This document shows, piece by piece, positions 34,990 through 43,977 of a stretch of 64,000 nt of DNA. A program made the position numbers and the translations under genes. Under the pieces are notes generated by a model. The model was not told the DNA's origin, did not search any database, and saw nothing but the letters and a program-made list of their open reading frames with translations. Source of the stretch: UBA7662 sp943369355 (GTDB lineage Bacteria; Bacteroidota; Bacteroidia; UBA7662); assembly GCA_943369355.1 (NCBI GenBank), contig CALRMX020000007.1, positions 1 to 64,000 on the forward strand. Reading direction: 5' to 3'. How positions within the stretch are numbered: position 1 is the first letter of the stretch; the number at the start of each line of letters is the position of its first letter.

Positions 34990-36492
34990 ATGAAAAAAGT
35001 ATTTACCCTACTGTTCTTAAGCCTTTTCGCTTTTGAAAGTCACGCACAAGATGCCTGCGGAACACCACCTCCTCCTCCAGAACTTAAGGAATATCTGATG
35101 CAGATAGGAGAAGACTTTCGCACGCGCCAACGTACAGCCGCAGCAGACACTTTCATTAATGTACCCTTGCGTATGCATCTTGTAACTAGCCCAACCGGCA
35201 CACGGTACAGCTACAATACGATGCTAACCGTGATTTGCGAGCTTAACGACAAGTATGCATCCTCCAAAATCCGTTTCTGGTTGCACAGTGTAAATTTTTT
35301 AAACGAACCCAACCTCTATAACCATACCTCCTTCAATACGGGCAGCCAAATGATGTTGCAGTACAATCAAAGCTTGGTATGTAATGTTTATTTCGTCAAC
35401 TTAAGTCCTATTGGTTTATGTGGTTACGCATTCTTCCCTGGAACAGGACCCGGACCCACTGTAAGAAATGGAGGCCTGATGATGAGTGTTGGATGTTCGG
35501 GGGTAGGCAATACTACGCTTGCGCATGAAATGGGGCACTACCTAGCTTTACCACACCCATTCGATGGCACAGAAGGCGACCCTTCCAGTCCAATTTCCGA
35601 ACGAATAACCAGAAGCTCGACCGACACCGCGAATGGGAGGCTCCCAGCGAATTGCGCCTGGGCAGGTGACTTTTTCTGCGATACCCCATCCGATTTTATA
35701 GGAACGCGTTGGTCGTGTACAGGGAGCATTCCTGTGCAAAGAGATGTGAATGATGATCTTTTCGAGCCAGACGAGACTCTTTATATGTCTTATTCTCTCG
35801 ATAACTGCCAAAATAAATTTTCACCCGAACAGATAAATACCATGCGCACCACGCTGGCGGGAAATGGAACTACGCAAGGAAGTAGATTTTATCTCCAGGG
35901 AATTCGTATGCCAGCTTTTGATACCATTGTGTCAAATAGCACTCCTTTATTCCCGAACGACCCTTCAATTGTGTTGAATAGTGATTATCCTGTATTTAGA
36001 TGGTCGAGGGCTGCTGGAGCCACCCACTACTTATTCCGGATAATCAGAAATGGTTCGGCCGTATTTGAACAAGTGGTAACCGATACTATATTCGATTATG
36101 CTCCATTTTTTGGGTTAACCACCAATGCCGCCTATACATGGAATGTTAGGCCTTACAACCATGCATGGACCTGTATGGGGCCTTCGGCAAGTGGCAGTTT
36201 TAGAGGTGGTCAAAATTGGGGCTTAAATACTCGAAAACTTGAATCAGATAAAATCCTTATCTATCCAACTGTACTCGAAAATGGGCAGTCATTGCAAATT
36301 AGCCTCGAAGGCTTAGAGGATGAAAACCTCAATTTGGAAATAATTGATTTAAAAGGAGCTAAGGTGTATAATTCAACTTTATTTGGTAATTCCAGTGAAG
36401 CTGTTTCACTGGAATTTTTGAAAGCAGGTTTGTACCATGTTCGAATTAGTGGGAATGGATTACTAAAACAAACCCGAATTTCTAAACTGTAA
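34990..36492 (+). CDS. Secreted M43-family zinc metallopeptidase, copy 4
   Basis: 500 residues. Signal peptide MKKVFTLLFLSLFAFESHAQ; zinc motif HEMGHYLALPH at residues ~179-189; CDTPSDFIGTRWSC and Met-turn YMSYSLDNCQNKFSPEQ. It has the same fibronectin-like (FRWSRAAGATHYLFRI) and T9SS sorting (IYPTVLENGQSLQI ... GLYHVRISGNG) layout. A proline run after the signal peptide (TPPPPPELKE) is unique to this copy. It lies 53 nt after copy 3 and is followed by a strong terminator. Confidence 0.93.
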   Translation: MKKVFTLLFLSLFAFESHAQDACGTPPPPPELKEYLMQIGEDFRTRQRTAAADTFINVPLRMHLVTSPTGTRYSYNTMLTVICELNDKYASSKIRFWLHSVNFLNEPNLYNHTSFNTGSQMMLQYNQSLVCNVYFVNLSPIGLCGYAFFPGTGPGPTVRNGGLMMSVGCSGVGNTTLAHEMGHYLALPHPFDGTEGDPSSPISERITRSSTDTANGRLPANCAWAGDFFCDTPSDFIGTRWSCTGSIPVQRDVNDDLFEPDETLYMSYSLDNCQNKFSPEQINTMRTTLAGNGTTQGSRFYLQGIRMPAFDTIVSNSTPLFPNDPSIVLNSDYPVFRWSRAAGATHYLFRIIRNGSAVFEQVVTDTIFDYAPFFGLTTNAAYTWNVRPYNHAWTCMGPSASGSFRGGQNWGLNTRKLESDKILIYPTVLENGQSLQISLEGLEDENLNLEIIDLKGAKVYNSTLFGNSSEAVSLEFLKAGLYHVRISGNGLLKQTRISKL

Positions 36493-36507
36493 GCTCTCAA
36501 GTGCTAC

Positions 36508-36531
36508 AAGTCGCCTTCGGGCGACTTTTTT
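36508..36531 (+). terminator. Terminator closing the M43 cluster (UUCG loop)
   Basis: An 8-bp stem AAGTCGCC/GGCGACTT with a stable TTCG tetraloop and a T-tail. It ends immediately before the TTG start of the next gene on the same strand. Confidence 0.92.
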
Positions 36532-36532
36532 A

Positions 36533-37444
36533 TTGATAGAATTGCTAGATTTCCAATTACCGTCCCCCCTCGAATCAACCATCTGGGAAATCGAAAAAAA
36601 ACGATACCAGATTCACGTAAAGAGAGATGATTTAATACATCCACTTGTTAGTGGGAACAAGTTCCGAAAGCTGAGCGAATGGATAAAATACGCTCATGAT
36701 CACTCGCTAAAACACTTAGTTAGCGAGGGAGGATTATGGTCTAATCACTTGCTCGCACTTGCCGCACTTGGACAGCAATTACCCTTTTCCACCTCGGCTT
36801 TTATTAGAGCAAACGAAGAAGAGTTGCAAACCTCTGCACATGCACAAAGATTACAGGATTTAGGCATGCATCTTTTCCCGTTGGCCAGACATGAGTTTCA
36901 CGCTGCTGCTTTTCGCTTTGAAGCTAAATTCGGAGATGACAAAACTTCTTTGTGGATACCTATGGGTGGAGAAGGTGAATTAGGAACTGCTGGCTGTAAA
37001 CAAATTCTCAAGGAAACAGGATACCATTGGGATAGTATTTGGACATGTGCTGGCACAGGAACTACTGCTCTAGGATTAGCGAAGGCACTTTGTGAAGCAG
37101 AATCGACTGCTGAGCTTAAAGTGGTAAGTGCCATCTCGAGTCAAGATTTTGCCAATGGACTACAAGAAAAGTTAAACCAGGAGTATGCTTTTGCTCAAGT
37201 TATTTTACCCAAGGGTCCGCGTTTCGGAAAATTCAGCGAAGAACAGTTCAACATAGGTCAGGACTGGTACAGGCAAACGAGAATATTGCCAGATCCTATT
37301 TACCAACTCAAGCTACTCGAGCAGCTGGGGGTTTGGCTGAAAGAAAAAAATCCCAGCGCAGAGGCCAGGATTTTATTCATTCATACAGGAGGATTGACGG
37401 GTTGGGATGGTTTCCCTGCCTTCAAATTAAGATTAGGATTATGA
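36533..37444 (+). CDS. PLP-dependent ACC-deaminase/D-cysteine-desulfhydrase family protein
   Basis: 303 residues with a TTG start; no ATG or GTG is available at the N-terminus. Fold type II PLP enzyme: PLP-binding Lys in HPLVSGNKFRKL, a Ser/Asn loop SEGGLWSNHLLALA stacking on the cofactor, and a phosphate-binding loop CAGTGTTALGLA. Family members deaminate 1-aminocyclopropane-1-carboxylate or desulfurate D-cysteine; which applies cannot be told from motifs. Its start codon abuts the T-tail of the preceding terminator, so a leaderless transcript or read-through must be assumed. Overlaps the convergent clpX by 6 bp. Confidence 0.87.
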   Translation: MIELLDFQLPSPLESTIWEIEKKRYQIHVKRDDLIHPLVSGNKFRKLSEWIKYAHDHSLKHLVSEGGLWSNHLLALAALGQQLPFSTSAFIRANEEELQTSAHAQRLQDLGMHLFPLARHEFHAAAFRFEAKFGDDKTSLWIPMGGEGELGTAGCKQILKETGYHWDSIWTCAGTGTTALGLAKALCEAESTAELKVVSAISSQDFANGLQEKLNQEYAFAQVILPKGPRFGKFSEEQFNIGQDWYRQTRILPDPIYQLKLLEQLGVWLKEKNPSAEARILFIHTGGLTGWDGFPAFKLRLGL

Positions 37445-38671
37445 GACCGCTTTGAGCTTACTAAATGCAGAGTGTTCAAACTGATGTTTAACATAGTCAA
37501 GTTCTAAACGAAATTCTGCTGGTTTAGGCTCGGCAGTAGGCAACTCAAACATGGCTTCATTTAAAATCACCTCACATATAGATCGCAATCCACGCGCTCC
37601 TAGTTTGTATTCCAAAGCTTTATCCACGATATAGTCCAATACCTCTTCACTCACGTGAAGCTGTATACCTTCCAATTCAAACAACTTTTCGTATTGTCTG
37701 AAAAGGGCATTCTTGGGTTCTGTTAAAATCCTTCTCAACGTTTCTTTGTCTAAAGGGTTGAGATAAGTAACCACAGGAAGCCTTCCTAGGAGTTCGGGAA
37801 TTAAACCAAATGACTTTAAGTCATTGGGTTGAACATACTGGAGTAGGTTATCCTTGTCGAGTTTTTCTCTGGCCTCAGTACCGTAACCAATGGCGTTCAA
37901 TTTTACTCTACGAGCAATGATTTTTTCTACGCCATCGAAAGCCCCACCGCAGATAAATAAGATATTCCGAGTATCAACTTGCACAAACTTCTGCTCTGGG
38001 TGTTTTCTACCCCCTTGAGGAGGCACATTTACAACGGTACCTTCAAGCATTTTCAGTAAGGCCTGTTGAACTCCCTCACCAGACACATCGCGTGTGATCG
38101 ACGGATTATCACTTTTACGTGCAATCTTGTCAATTTCATCCAAATAAACGATACCTCTTTCAGCCGATTTAACGTCGTAGTCGGCTGCTTGAAGCAATCT
38201 ACTCAAAATGCTTTCAACGTCTTCTCCCACATAGCCTGCTTCAGTGAAAACAGTTGCATCGGCTATGCAGAACGGAACGTTAAGTTGTTTCGCTATAGTC
38301 CTAGCAATCAATGTTTTGCCAGTTCCAGTTTCACCAACTAAAATGATGTTCGATTTTTCAATTTCAACATCACCTTCAATCTGCTGATTTATACGCTTGT
38401 AGTGGTTGTAAACCGCTACAGCAATGGCACGTTTGGCAGTGTCTTGGCCAATGACAAATTGATCGAGGAATTCTTTTAAAAGTTGTGGCTTTTGAGCCTT
38501 AAAGCCATTGATTTTGGTAGCAACTGCATTGTCGCGTTCTTCTTCGTGAAGGATATCGTGAGCTTGCGCTATACAACTATCACATATATGCCCTTCAAGG
38601 CCTGCAATGAGCATTTTGGTCTGCTCTTTGTCTTTGCCGCAGAACGAACAATGAAGTTTGGTTTTAGCCAT
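37439..38671 (-). CDS. clpX: ATP-dependent Clp protease ATP-binding subunit ClpX
   Basis: 410 residues. AAA+ unfoldase that feeds substrates into ClpP. The N-terminal zinc-binding domain has four Cys (HCSFCGKDKE and HICDSCI); Walker A GETGTGKTLIART; Walker B IVYLDEIDKIARK; pore loop in EAGYVGEDVES; an IGF-type ClpP-docking loop is not obvious in the canonical form (KLNAIGYGTEA occupies the region). Last gene of the tig-clpP-clpX operon, starting 1 nt after the clpP stop. Confidence 0.97.
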   Translation of the reverse strand: MAKTKLHCSFCGKDKEQTKMLIAGLEGHICDSCIAQAHDILHEEERDNAVATKINGFKAQKPQLLKEFLDQFVIGQDTAKRAIAVAVYNHYKRINQQIEGDVEIEKSNIILVGETGTGKTLIARTIAKQLNVPFCIADATVFTEAGYVGEDVESILSRLLQAADYDVKSAERGIVYLDEIDKIARKSDNPSITRDVSGEGVQQALLKMLEGTVVNVPPQGGRKHPEQKFVQVDTRNILFICGGAFDGVEKIIARRVKLNAIGYGTEAREKLDKDNLLQYVQPNDLKSFGLIPELLGRLPVVTYLNPLDKETLRRILTEPKNALFRQYEKLFELEGIQLHVSEEVLDYIVDKALEYKLGARGLRSICEVILNEAMFELPTAEPKPAEFRLELDYVKHQFEHSAFSKLKAVS

Positions 38672-38672
38672 T

Positions 38673-39359
38673 TTACGGTTTTTTCTTGGTAGAACGTATT
38701 AATACGTCGTCTATCATTCCATATGCTTTTGCTTCTTCTGCGGTCATCCAATAATCGCGATCGCTATCCGCGAAAATTTTCTCGAACGATTGACCACTGT
38801 GCTCTGCAATGATGTGGTACAATTCATCACGTAACTTAAGGGTTTCTTTCAAGGTGATTTCCATGTCTGAAACCTGACCTTGAACTCCACTCATCGGCTG
38901 GTGAATCATGATTCTACTATGCTTAAGCGCAGTACGCTTTCCTTTTTCACCGGCACACATCAATACCGCGGCCATTGAAGCTGCCATACCTGTGCAGATT
39001 GTGCTTACTTCGGCACTCACAAACTGCATGGTATCGTAAATGCCTAATCCCGCATATACCGAACCGCCAGGGCTGTTGATGTAAATCTGAATGTCTCGGC
39101 CACTATCTACCGAGTCTAAAAAGAGCAATTGTGCCTGAATGATATTCGCCACCTCATCGGTAACAGGCACGCCCATGAAAATAATCCTGTCCATCATAAG
39201 ACGAGAAAAAACGTCCATGGAAGCTACATTCATAGGGCGCTCTTCAATGATGTAAGGCGTAAGGTTGGTAACTTGATGACGGGTAAAACTATCGATAGCC
39301 GTACCACTTTGTCCAAGATGTTTCACCGCATACTTGCGGAATTCACTAGCAAAATCCAT
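38673..39359 (-). CDS. clpP: ATP-dependent Clp protease proteolytic subunit ClpP
   Basis: 228 residues. Catalytic Ser in CTGMAASMAAVL and His in HSRIMIHQPMSG, with Asp in the later FADSDRDYWMTAEEA region, as in all ClpP. The N-terminal extension of about 30 residues resembles that of other Bacteroidota ClpP proteins and is expected to be processed. It sits between tig and clpX, 18 nt after tig, a conserved proteostasis operon. Confidence 0.97.
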   Translation of the reverse strand: MDFASEFRKYAVKHLGQSGTAIDSFTRHQVTNLTPYIIEERPMNVASMDVFSRLMMDRIIFMGVPVTDEVANIIQAQLLFLDSVDSGRDIQIYINSPGGSVYAGLGIYDTMQFVSAEVSTICTGMAASMAAVLMCAGEKGKRTALKHSRIMIHQPMSGVQGQVSDMEITLKETLKLRDELYHIIAEHSGQSFEKIFADSDRDYWMTAEEAKAYGMIDDVLIRSTKKKP

Positions 39360-39377
39360 AATTAGTATTTACTCTAA

Positions 39378-40739
39378 TTAAACGGTTTTTTTCTGAGTTA
39401 GTTTCTCAAATTCAGCAAAAGCCAGTGGTTTCTCTTCTACCGTGATGTGCTCCCTTACATAATCTTCCACTTTTCTGAATTTCAACGAATAGTATAGGTT
39501 CGCGTAATTGTCATCCTTTTTCAGATAATCAAGTGCATACTTATTCAAATCCTTCTCTTCGATTGGAATACCATAACTAGAAAACTGGCGGTACAACAGT
39601 CCCCTTGCTTCGTTCATTATCTCTTCCGATTCAATTTGCAAGTTCTGCTCCTTCAGGATTTGGTCGATAATCAAGTCTCTCCGTAGCTGTTTGGCATAGT
39701 CGGGGTATTGCGTCTGCAAAGTTTGCTCATCGATAGGATTTTCAGATGCCGTTCTCAACCAGCGCATCAAAAACGAATCTGGTAACTCAATGCCGTCGGC
39801 GTCGAGTAATTCCTCCATGAGTTCGTTTCTCAACAATCTTTCTGCATCTGTTTGTAAAGCACGTCCCAATTCAAGCTTAATTCTATCGTAAAAGGCTTCT
39901 TCAGTGTCTATGTTCTCGTTGCCAAATACTTGCTTGAAAAAGTCGGTACTCATCTCAGCCAAGCCATCTCTCAATATATTGCTCACCGTTATTTCAAACT
40001 GTTCGTTGATAGTGGCTAATTCTTCAACAGTTTTTTTAATTCCAGAAGCAATCTTCTCTTGGTCGGTTCCGAAAATAGCTGTGAGCGTATTGCGTGTACT
40101 GTAGTCCTTGCCTACCCCTGTTAACTCGGCTTGCAAACTTGTTTCATGGATATCGGCCAACTTAACAAGACTTACAGTGACAACCCCTCCTGCTTTTAGC
40201 TCTCCATTTTCATCCAATTCTTTCAAACGAAGGAAAACGTTGTCACCTGCTTCCGATGTTTCGGGATAAGCATTGGTGTAATATCTCTTTCTTAAGTCAT
40301 TGGTATAGTTGGTCAACAAATTCTGATCGGGCTCAACCTGGTACTTAACGAACGTTTTAGAAGGAATCTTAACGCTAACTTCCGGTTTCAAGCCGATATC
40401 AAAACGAAAAACAAAACTATTCTGTTCTTCCATTCCTGCTGCAAACGGATCGTGCCCTTCTTCTGGAACTGGTTGAGCGAAAATGTCGAGTGCTTGCTCC
40501 TTTAAAAATTGGTCGACTTGTTCGTTAACAAGCTTATTCAGTTCTTCATACAACAAAGCCTTCCCGTACATTTTCTTGACCATACCGGCCGGAACCATTC
40601 CTTTGCGAAATCCTGGAATGTTCACCTTGCGGCGATAATCTTTTAACGCTTCTTCTAACCGAGTGCTGTAATCGGCTGGTTCGAGCGTTAATACAACTTT
40701 GTTTTCAAGTTTGCTGATTTTTTCTGCTGTAATGTTCAC
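39378..40739 (-). CDS. tig: Trigger factor
   Basis: 453 residues. Ribosome-bound chaperone. The N-terminal ribosome-binding signature is clear (VNIPGFRKGMVPAGMVKKMYG), followed by a diverged PPIase-like middle domain and a long helical C-terminal domain rich in charged residues. First gene of the operon with clpP and clpX. The upstream region has a small inverted repeat (GTCCG/CGGAC, 40769-40785) and no clear -7 box. Confidence 0.93.
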   Translation of the reverse strand: MNITAEKISKLENKVVLTLEPADYSTRLEEALKDYRRKVNIPGFRKGMVPAGMVKKMYGKALLYEELNKLVNEQVDQFLKEQALDIFAQPVPEEGHDPFAAGMEEQNSFVFRFDIGLKPEVSVKIPSKTFVKYQVEPDQNLLTNYTNDLRKRYYTNAYPETSEAGDNVFLRLKELDENGELKAGGVVTVSLVKLADIHETSLQAELTGVGKDYSTRNTLTAIFGTDQEKIASGIKKTVEELATINEQFEITVSNILRDGLAEMSTDFFKQVFGNENIDTEEAFYDRIKLELGRALQTDAERLLRNELMEELLDADGIELPDSFLMRWLRTASENPIDEQTLQTQYPDYAKQLRRDLIIDQILKEQNLQIESEEIMNEARGLLYRQFSSYGIPIEEKDLNKYALDYLKKDDNYANLYYSLKFRKVEDYVREHITVEEKPLAFAEFEKLTQKKTV

Positions 40740-40835
40740 TGCGTTCTATTTGCTAATCGTTGGAATTTGTCCGCTGATACCGGACTTAAGTTAAGTTGGA
40801 AGTAAACTCTTCCTGAACGTAAAAAACCATTTTGA

Positions 40836-40859
40836 ACCCCTAAAATTCTATTTAAGGGT
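40836..40859 (-). terminator. Possible hairpin downstream of tRNA-Leu(UAG)
   Basis: On the minus strand, 9 paired bases (one G-U) link ACCCTTAAA with TTTAGGGGT. A T-run (GGTTTTTTAC) follows only after a gap of several bases, so this is a weak terminator candidate for the tRNA, or part of the tig leader. Confidence 0.3.
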
Positions 40860-40873
40860 CCAAAACGGTTGTG

Positions 40874-40955
40874 TGCGGATGGAGGGACTCGAACCCACAC
40901 GCCTCGCGGCACCAGATCCTAAGTCTGGCACGTCTACCAATTTCGCCACATCCGC
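40874..40955 (-). tRNA. tRNA-Leu (anticodon UAG)
   Basis: Minus-strand class II tRNA of 82 nt: acceptor stem GCGGATG/CATCCGC with discriminator A, anticodon stem CCAGA/TCTGG around CTTAGGA (anticodon TAG), long variable arm and T-loop GTTCGAG. No encoded CCA. Read in the same direction as tig. Confidence 0.95.
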
Positions 40956-40983
40956 TAATCTGCAGCCGTCTGCTGCGGGAGTG

Positions 40984-41014
40984 CAAAAGTAATACAAAAG
41001 CCTCTACTATCCAA
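40984..41014 (-). promoter_or_regulatory. Bacteroidota-type promoter of tRNA-Leu(UAG)
   Basis: TTG (41012-41014) followed after 20 nt by TACTTTTG (40984-40991) on the minus strand, 28 nt upstream of the tRNA. Same layout as the promoters of the tRNA-Gly unit and rpsF. Confidence 0.55.
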
Positions 41015-41171
41015 GAACCTCCTACAATCTCACTCCCACTTATGCGGCAATAATTGAGCGACCAAGTGCTACGTATACACCAAAATGCCAATAGCTTTCT
41101 TAACAACGCGCATTTTTATCCCGAATGCAGAAATGGACTTGCGATTTCGTTAGAATTCGTTGAAATTGCGC

Positions 41172-43409
41172 ATGAATACATGCATGGAAAATTTATCTGC
41201 ACCTACTCGAGTTGAATTAGAGAGAAAAGAAATACTACGTCGTTACCGAGCACTTTTACGCGCCTGCAAACCATTCATGAAAAAAGGCGATAAACGACTT
41301 GTACGATTAGCCTTCGATATCGCGCTAGAAGCACATAAAGATATGCGCAGAAAATCGGGTGAACCCTACATTTATCACCCGTTAGAAGTAGCTAGGATTG
41401 CCGTAGAAGAAATTGGCTTAGGTACCACTTCAGTAATCTGTGCACTTTTGCACGATGTGGTAGAAGACACGGATATTACCCTCGATCAAATTGAAAAAGA
41501 ATTCGGCAACATCGTCGCCAGAATTATTGACGGACTTACCAAAATCTCGGGCCTTTACAATAAATCAACCAATAGTAGCGACCAGGCTGAAAACTTTCGC
41601 AAAATGCTACTTACGTTGGCCGATGATGTCAGAGTAATCCTGATTAAACTAGCCGACCGACTGCATAACATGCGCACCTTGGAGAGTATGCCCAAGGAAA
41701 AACAACTGAAAATAGCCTCAGAAACTGCATACCTATTCGCCCCGCTGGCGCATCGCTTAGGCCTGTATGCAGTAAAGAGCGAACTCGAAGACCTGAGTTT
41801 GAAATACACCGAAGCTGAAGTATACCGCGATATTGCACGCAAACTGCGAGAGACACGGTCGAAAAGAGATCGATTTATTCGTGACTTCATTGAACCTTTG
41901 AGTGCAGAAATAGAAAAAACCGGACTCAAATTCGACATCAAGGGGCGTCCAAAGTCGATCAACAGCATTTGGAACAAGATGAAAAAACAAGGGATTGAAT
42001 TTGAAGAGGTCTACGATCTGTTCGCCATCCGTATCATCTTGGAAAGTAACGGGGAATCAGAAAAACCCGATTGTTGGCGCGTTTATTCGATTATCACCGA
42101 CATCTATCAACCAAATCCCAATCGTTTACGGGACTGGGTGTCTACGCCTAAAGCAAATGGCTACGAATCTTTGCATACCACTGTAATGGGACCAGGTGGC
42201 CGCTGGGTTGAAGTGCAAGTTAGAACCCGGCGAATGGATGAAATAGCCGAAAAAGGATTTGCCGCGCATTGGAAGTATAAAGATCAAACTAGCGACAATG
42301 CCTTTGACGAATGGTTGACCCGAATTCGCGAAGTTTTGGAAAACCCTGAACCCAATGCTTTGGAGTTTATCGACAACTTTAAACTTCAACTCTACGCCAA
42401 AGACTTGTTTGTATTCACCCCGAAAGGAGATCTCATCAAGTTACAGGCGGGAGCTACTGCATTAGATTTTGCTTTTGAAATACATACAGACATCGGAATG
42501 AAATGTATTGGCGCCAAGGTAAATCACAAGATAGTTCCCTTGAGCTACCAGCTGCAAAATGGCGATCAGGTCGAAATTCTCACGTCAAATATTCAAAAGC
42601 CCAAGTCGGACTGGTTGAATTTTGTAACCTCCGCAAAGGCTAAATCAAAAATAAAACAATCACTCAAAGAGCTAAAAAGGGAAAATGCTGATTTAGGTAA
42701 GGACATTTTGCAGCGGAAGCTCAAACAATGGAAAGTGAATTTTAGCGATGAAACAATCCAAAAAATTATCGGCCACTTTAAGCTGAACAGCACGCTTGAC
42801 TTGTACTACTTTATCGCAACTGAAAAAATAGACTTGGCGCAGGTAAAGTCGATACTTACCAAACCCGAAAAACCGAGTAGTAGAAATATCAACCGAATTG
42901 ACGAAAACAATTTTGAAAGTCTGGTAAAAAGCAACTCCACTAAAAATGAGGACATGCTTATTATCGACGATAAAATCGGTAAAATCGATTATACGCTAGC
43001 TCAATGCTGCAACCCGATACCCGGCGATGATATTTTTGGCTTTGTAACAGTAAGTGAAGGAATTAAAATTCATCGTGTAAGCTGCCCAAATGCCGTACAG
43101 CTCTTATCCAAGTATGGGTACCGGGTGGTAAAAGCTAAATGGACAAGGGCCTCAGAAGTTAGTTTTTTGGCCGGAATCCGGATTACCGGTTTGGACGATA
43201 TCGGTATTATAAGCGGCATTTCCACTGTTATTTCAACCGATTTAAAGGTAAACATGCGTTCAATATCGGTAGTATCAAACGACGGCATGTTTGAAGGCGA
43301 CATCATGGTTTATGTTCACGATACCCACCACCTGGATGTATTGATGCGTAAATTGAAAGAAGTTAGAGGCGTACTCAAGGTGAGCCGATTCGATTCGAAC
43401 CCATCATAA
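41172..43409 (+). CDS. Bifunctional (p)ppGpp synthetase/hydrolase (RelA/SpoT)
   Basis: About 745 residues from the first ATG; 41184 is an alternative start. Rel-type protein that makes and breaks the stringent-response alarmone. Domains in order: HD hydrolase (about 45-200; YIYHPLEVARIA, HDVVEDTDITLDQI); synthetase (about 235-370; KGRPKSINSIWNKMK, EVYDLFAIRII, ANGYESLHTTVMGP); TGS (about 405-465; VFTPKGDLIKLQAG); a Cys-containing segment (LAQCCNPIPGDDIFG); and a C-terminal ACT domain. The intact HDxxED motif supports active hydrolysis. Single gene, 47 nt before fur. Confidence 0.95.
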   Translation: MNTCMENLSAPTRVELERKEILRRYRALLRACKPFMKKGDKRLVRLAFDIALEAHKDMRRKSGEPYIYHPLEVARIAVEEIGLGTTSVICALLHDVVEDTDITLDQIEKEFGNIVARIIDGLTKISGLYNKSTNSSDQAENFRKMLLTLADDVRVILIKLADRLHNMRTLESMPKEKQLKIASETAYLFAPLAHRLGLYAVKSELEDLSLKYTEAEVYRDIARKLRETRSKRDRFIRDFIEPLSAEIEKTGLKFDIKGRPKSINSIWNKMKKQGIEFEEVYDLFAIRIILESNGESEKPDCWRVYSIITDIYQPNPNRLRDWVSTPKANGYESLHTTVMGPGGRWVEVQVRTRRMDEIAEKGFAAHWKYKDQTSDNAFDEWLTRIREVLENPEPNALEFIDNFKLQLYAKDLFVFTPKGDLIKLQAGATALDFAFEIHTDIGMKCIGAKVNHKIVPLSYQLQNGDQVEILTSNIQKPKSDWLNFVTSAKAKSKIKQSLKELKRENADLGKDILQRKLKQWKVNFSDETIQKIIGHFKLNSTLDLYYFIATEKIDLAQVKSILTKPEKPSSRNINRIDENNFESLVKSNSTKNEDMLIIDDKIGKIDYTLAQCCNPIPGDDIFGFVTVSEGIKIHRVSCPNAVQLLSKYGYRVVKAKWTRASEVSFLAGIRITGLDDIGIISGISTVISTDLKVNMRSISVVSNDGMFEGDIMVYVHDTHHLDVLMRKLKEVRGVLKVSRFDSNPS

Positions 43410-43456
43410 AGAACCCTTTTGGCAAAATCTATGTTTCACCCCCAAGCTACCTAACG

Positions 43457-43939
43457 ATGTCGAATCCACGCATAACCGAAGAAGTGAAAAAGATTTTCTC
43501 CGCCTATTTGGAGGAACATGGTCATCGTAAGACGCCTGAACGTTTTGCCATACTCGAAGAAATTTACGGGCGAACTGATCACTTTGATGTGGAGTCGCTT
43601 TACATCCAAATGAAGAACCGAAATTATCGTGTTAGCCGAGCAACGGTCTATAATACGCTTGATCTGCTTCAGGCCTGCGACTTAGTTACCAAACATCAGT
43701 TTGGTAAGAATATGGCTCAATTCGAGCGCTCGTATGGGTTTAAACAGCACGACCACCTCATTTGCATCGAATGTGGAAAGGTAGAGGAGTTTTGCGACCC
43801 TCGTATTCAAGAAATAAGAAACGACATGGGCGAGTTCTTTCATCACAAAGTGCGGCATCATAGTCTGCACTTGTACGCGAGTTGCGAAAAATTATCGGAA
43901 GCAGGTGCTTGTCCACATTTCCACAAAAGCGATGCATAG
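43457..43939 (+). CDS. fur: Fur-family metal-responsive transcriptional repressor
   Basis: 160 residues. Winged-helix DNA-binding domain (about 15-95; RKTPERFAILEEIY, VSRATVYNTLDLL) and a dimerisation/metal domain with HDHLICIECGKVEEF (one Cys pair) and HHSLHLYASC ... GACPHFH (second Cys pair and His). It is most like iron-sensing Fur, but PerR/Zur-type sensing cannot be excluded from sequence alone. Located between relA/spoT and purA, on the same strand. Confidence 0.88.
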   Translation: MSNPRITEEVKKIFSAYLEEHGHRKTPERFAILEEIYGRTDHFDVESLYIQMKNRNYRVSRATVYNTLDLLQACDLVTKHQFGKNMAQFERSYGFKQHDHLICIECGKVEEFCDPRIQEIRNDMGEFFHHKVRHHSLHLYASCEKLSEAGACPHFHKSDA

Positions 43940-43952
43940 TCAAAAAGTCGGT

Positions 43953-43960
43953 TAACTTTG
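43953..43960 (+). promoter_or_regulatory. Possible -7 box of purA
   Basis: TAACTTTG matches TAnnTTTG and ends 17 nt before the purA ATG at 43978. No TTG at the expected -33 distance. Confidence 0.4.
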
Positions 43961-43977
43961 AACTTTAACTGCTATTG

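Noticed and set aside
40769..40785. GTCCG/CGGAC inverted repeat upstream of tig
   Set aside because: Five base pairs with a 7-nt loop is too weak to name a function.
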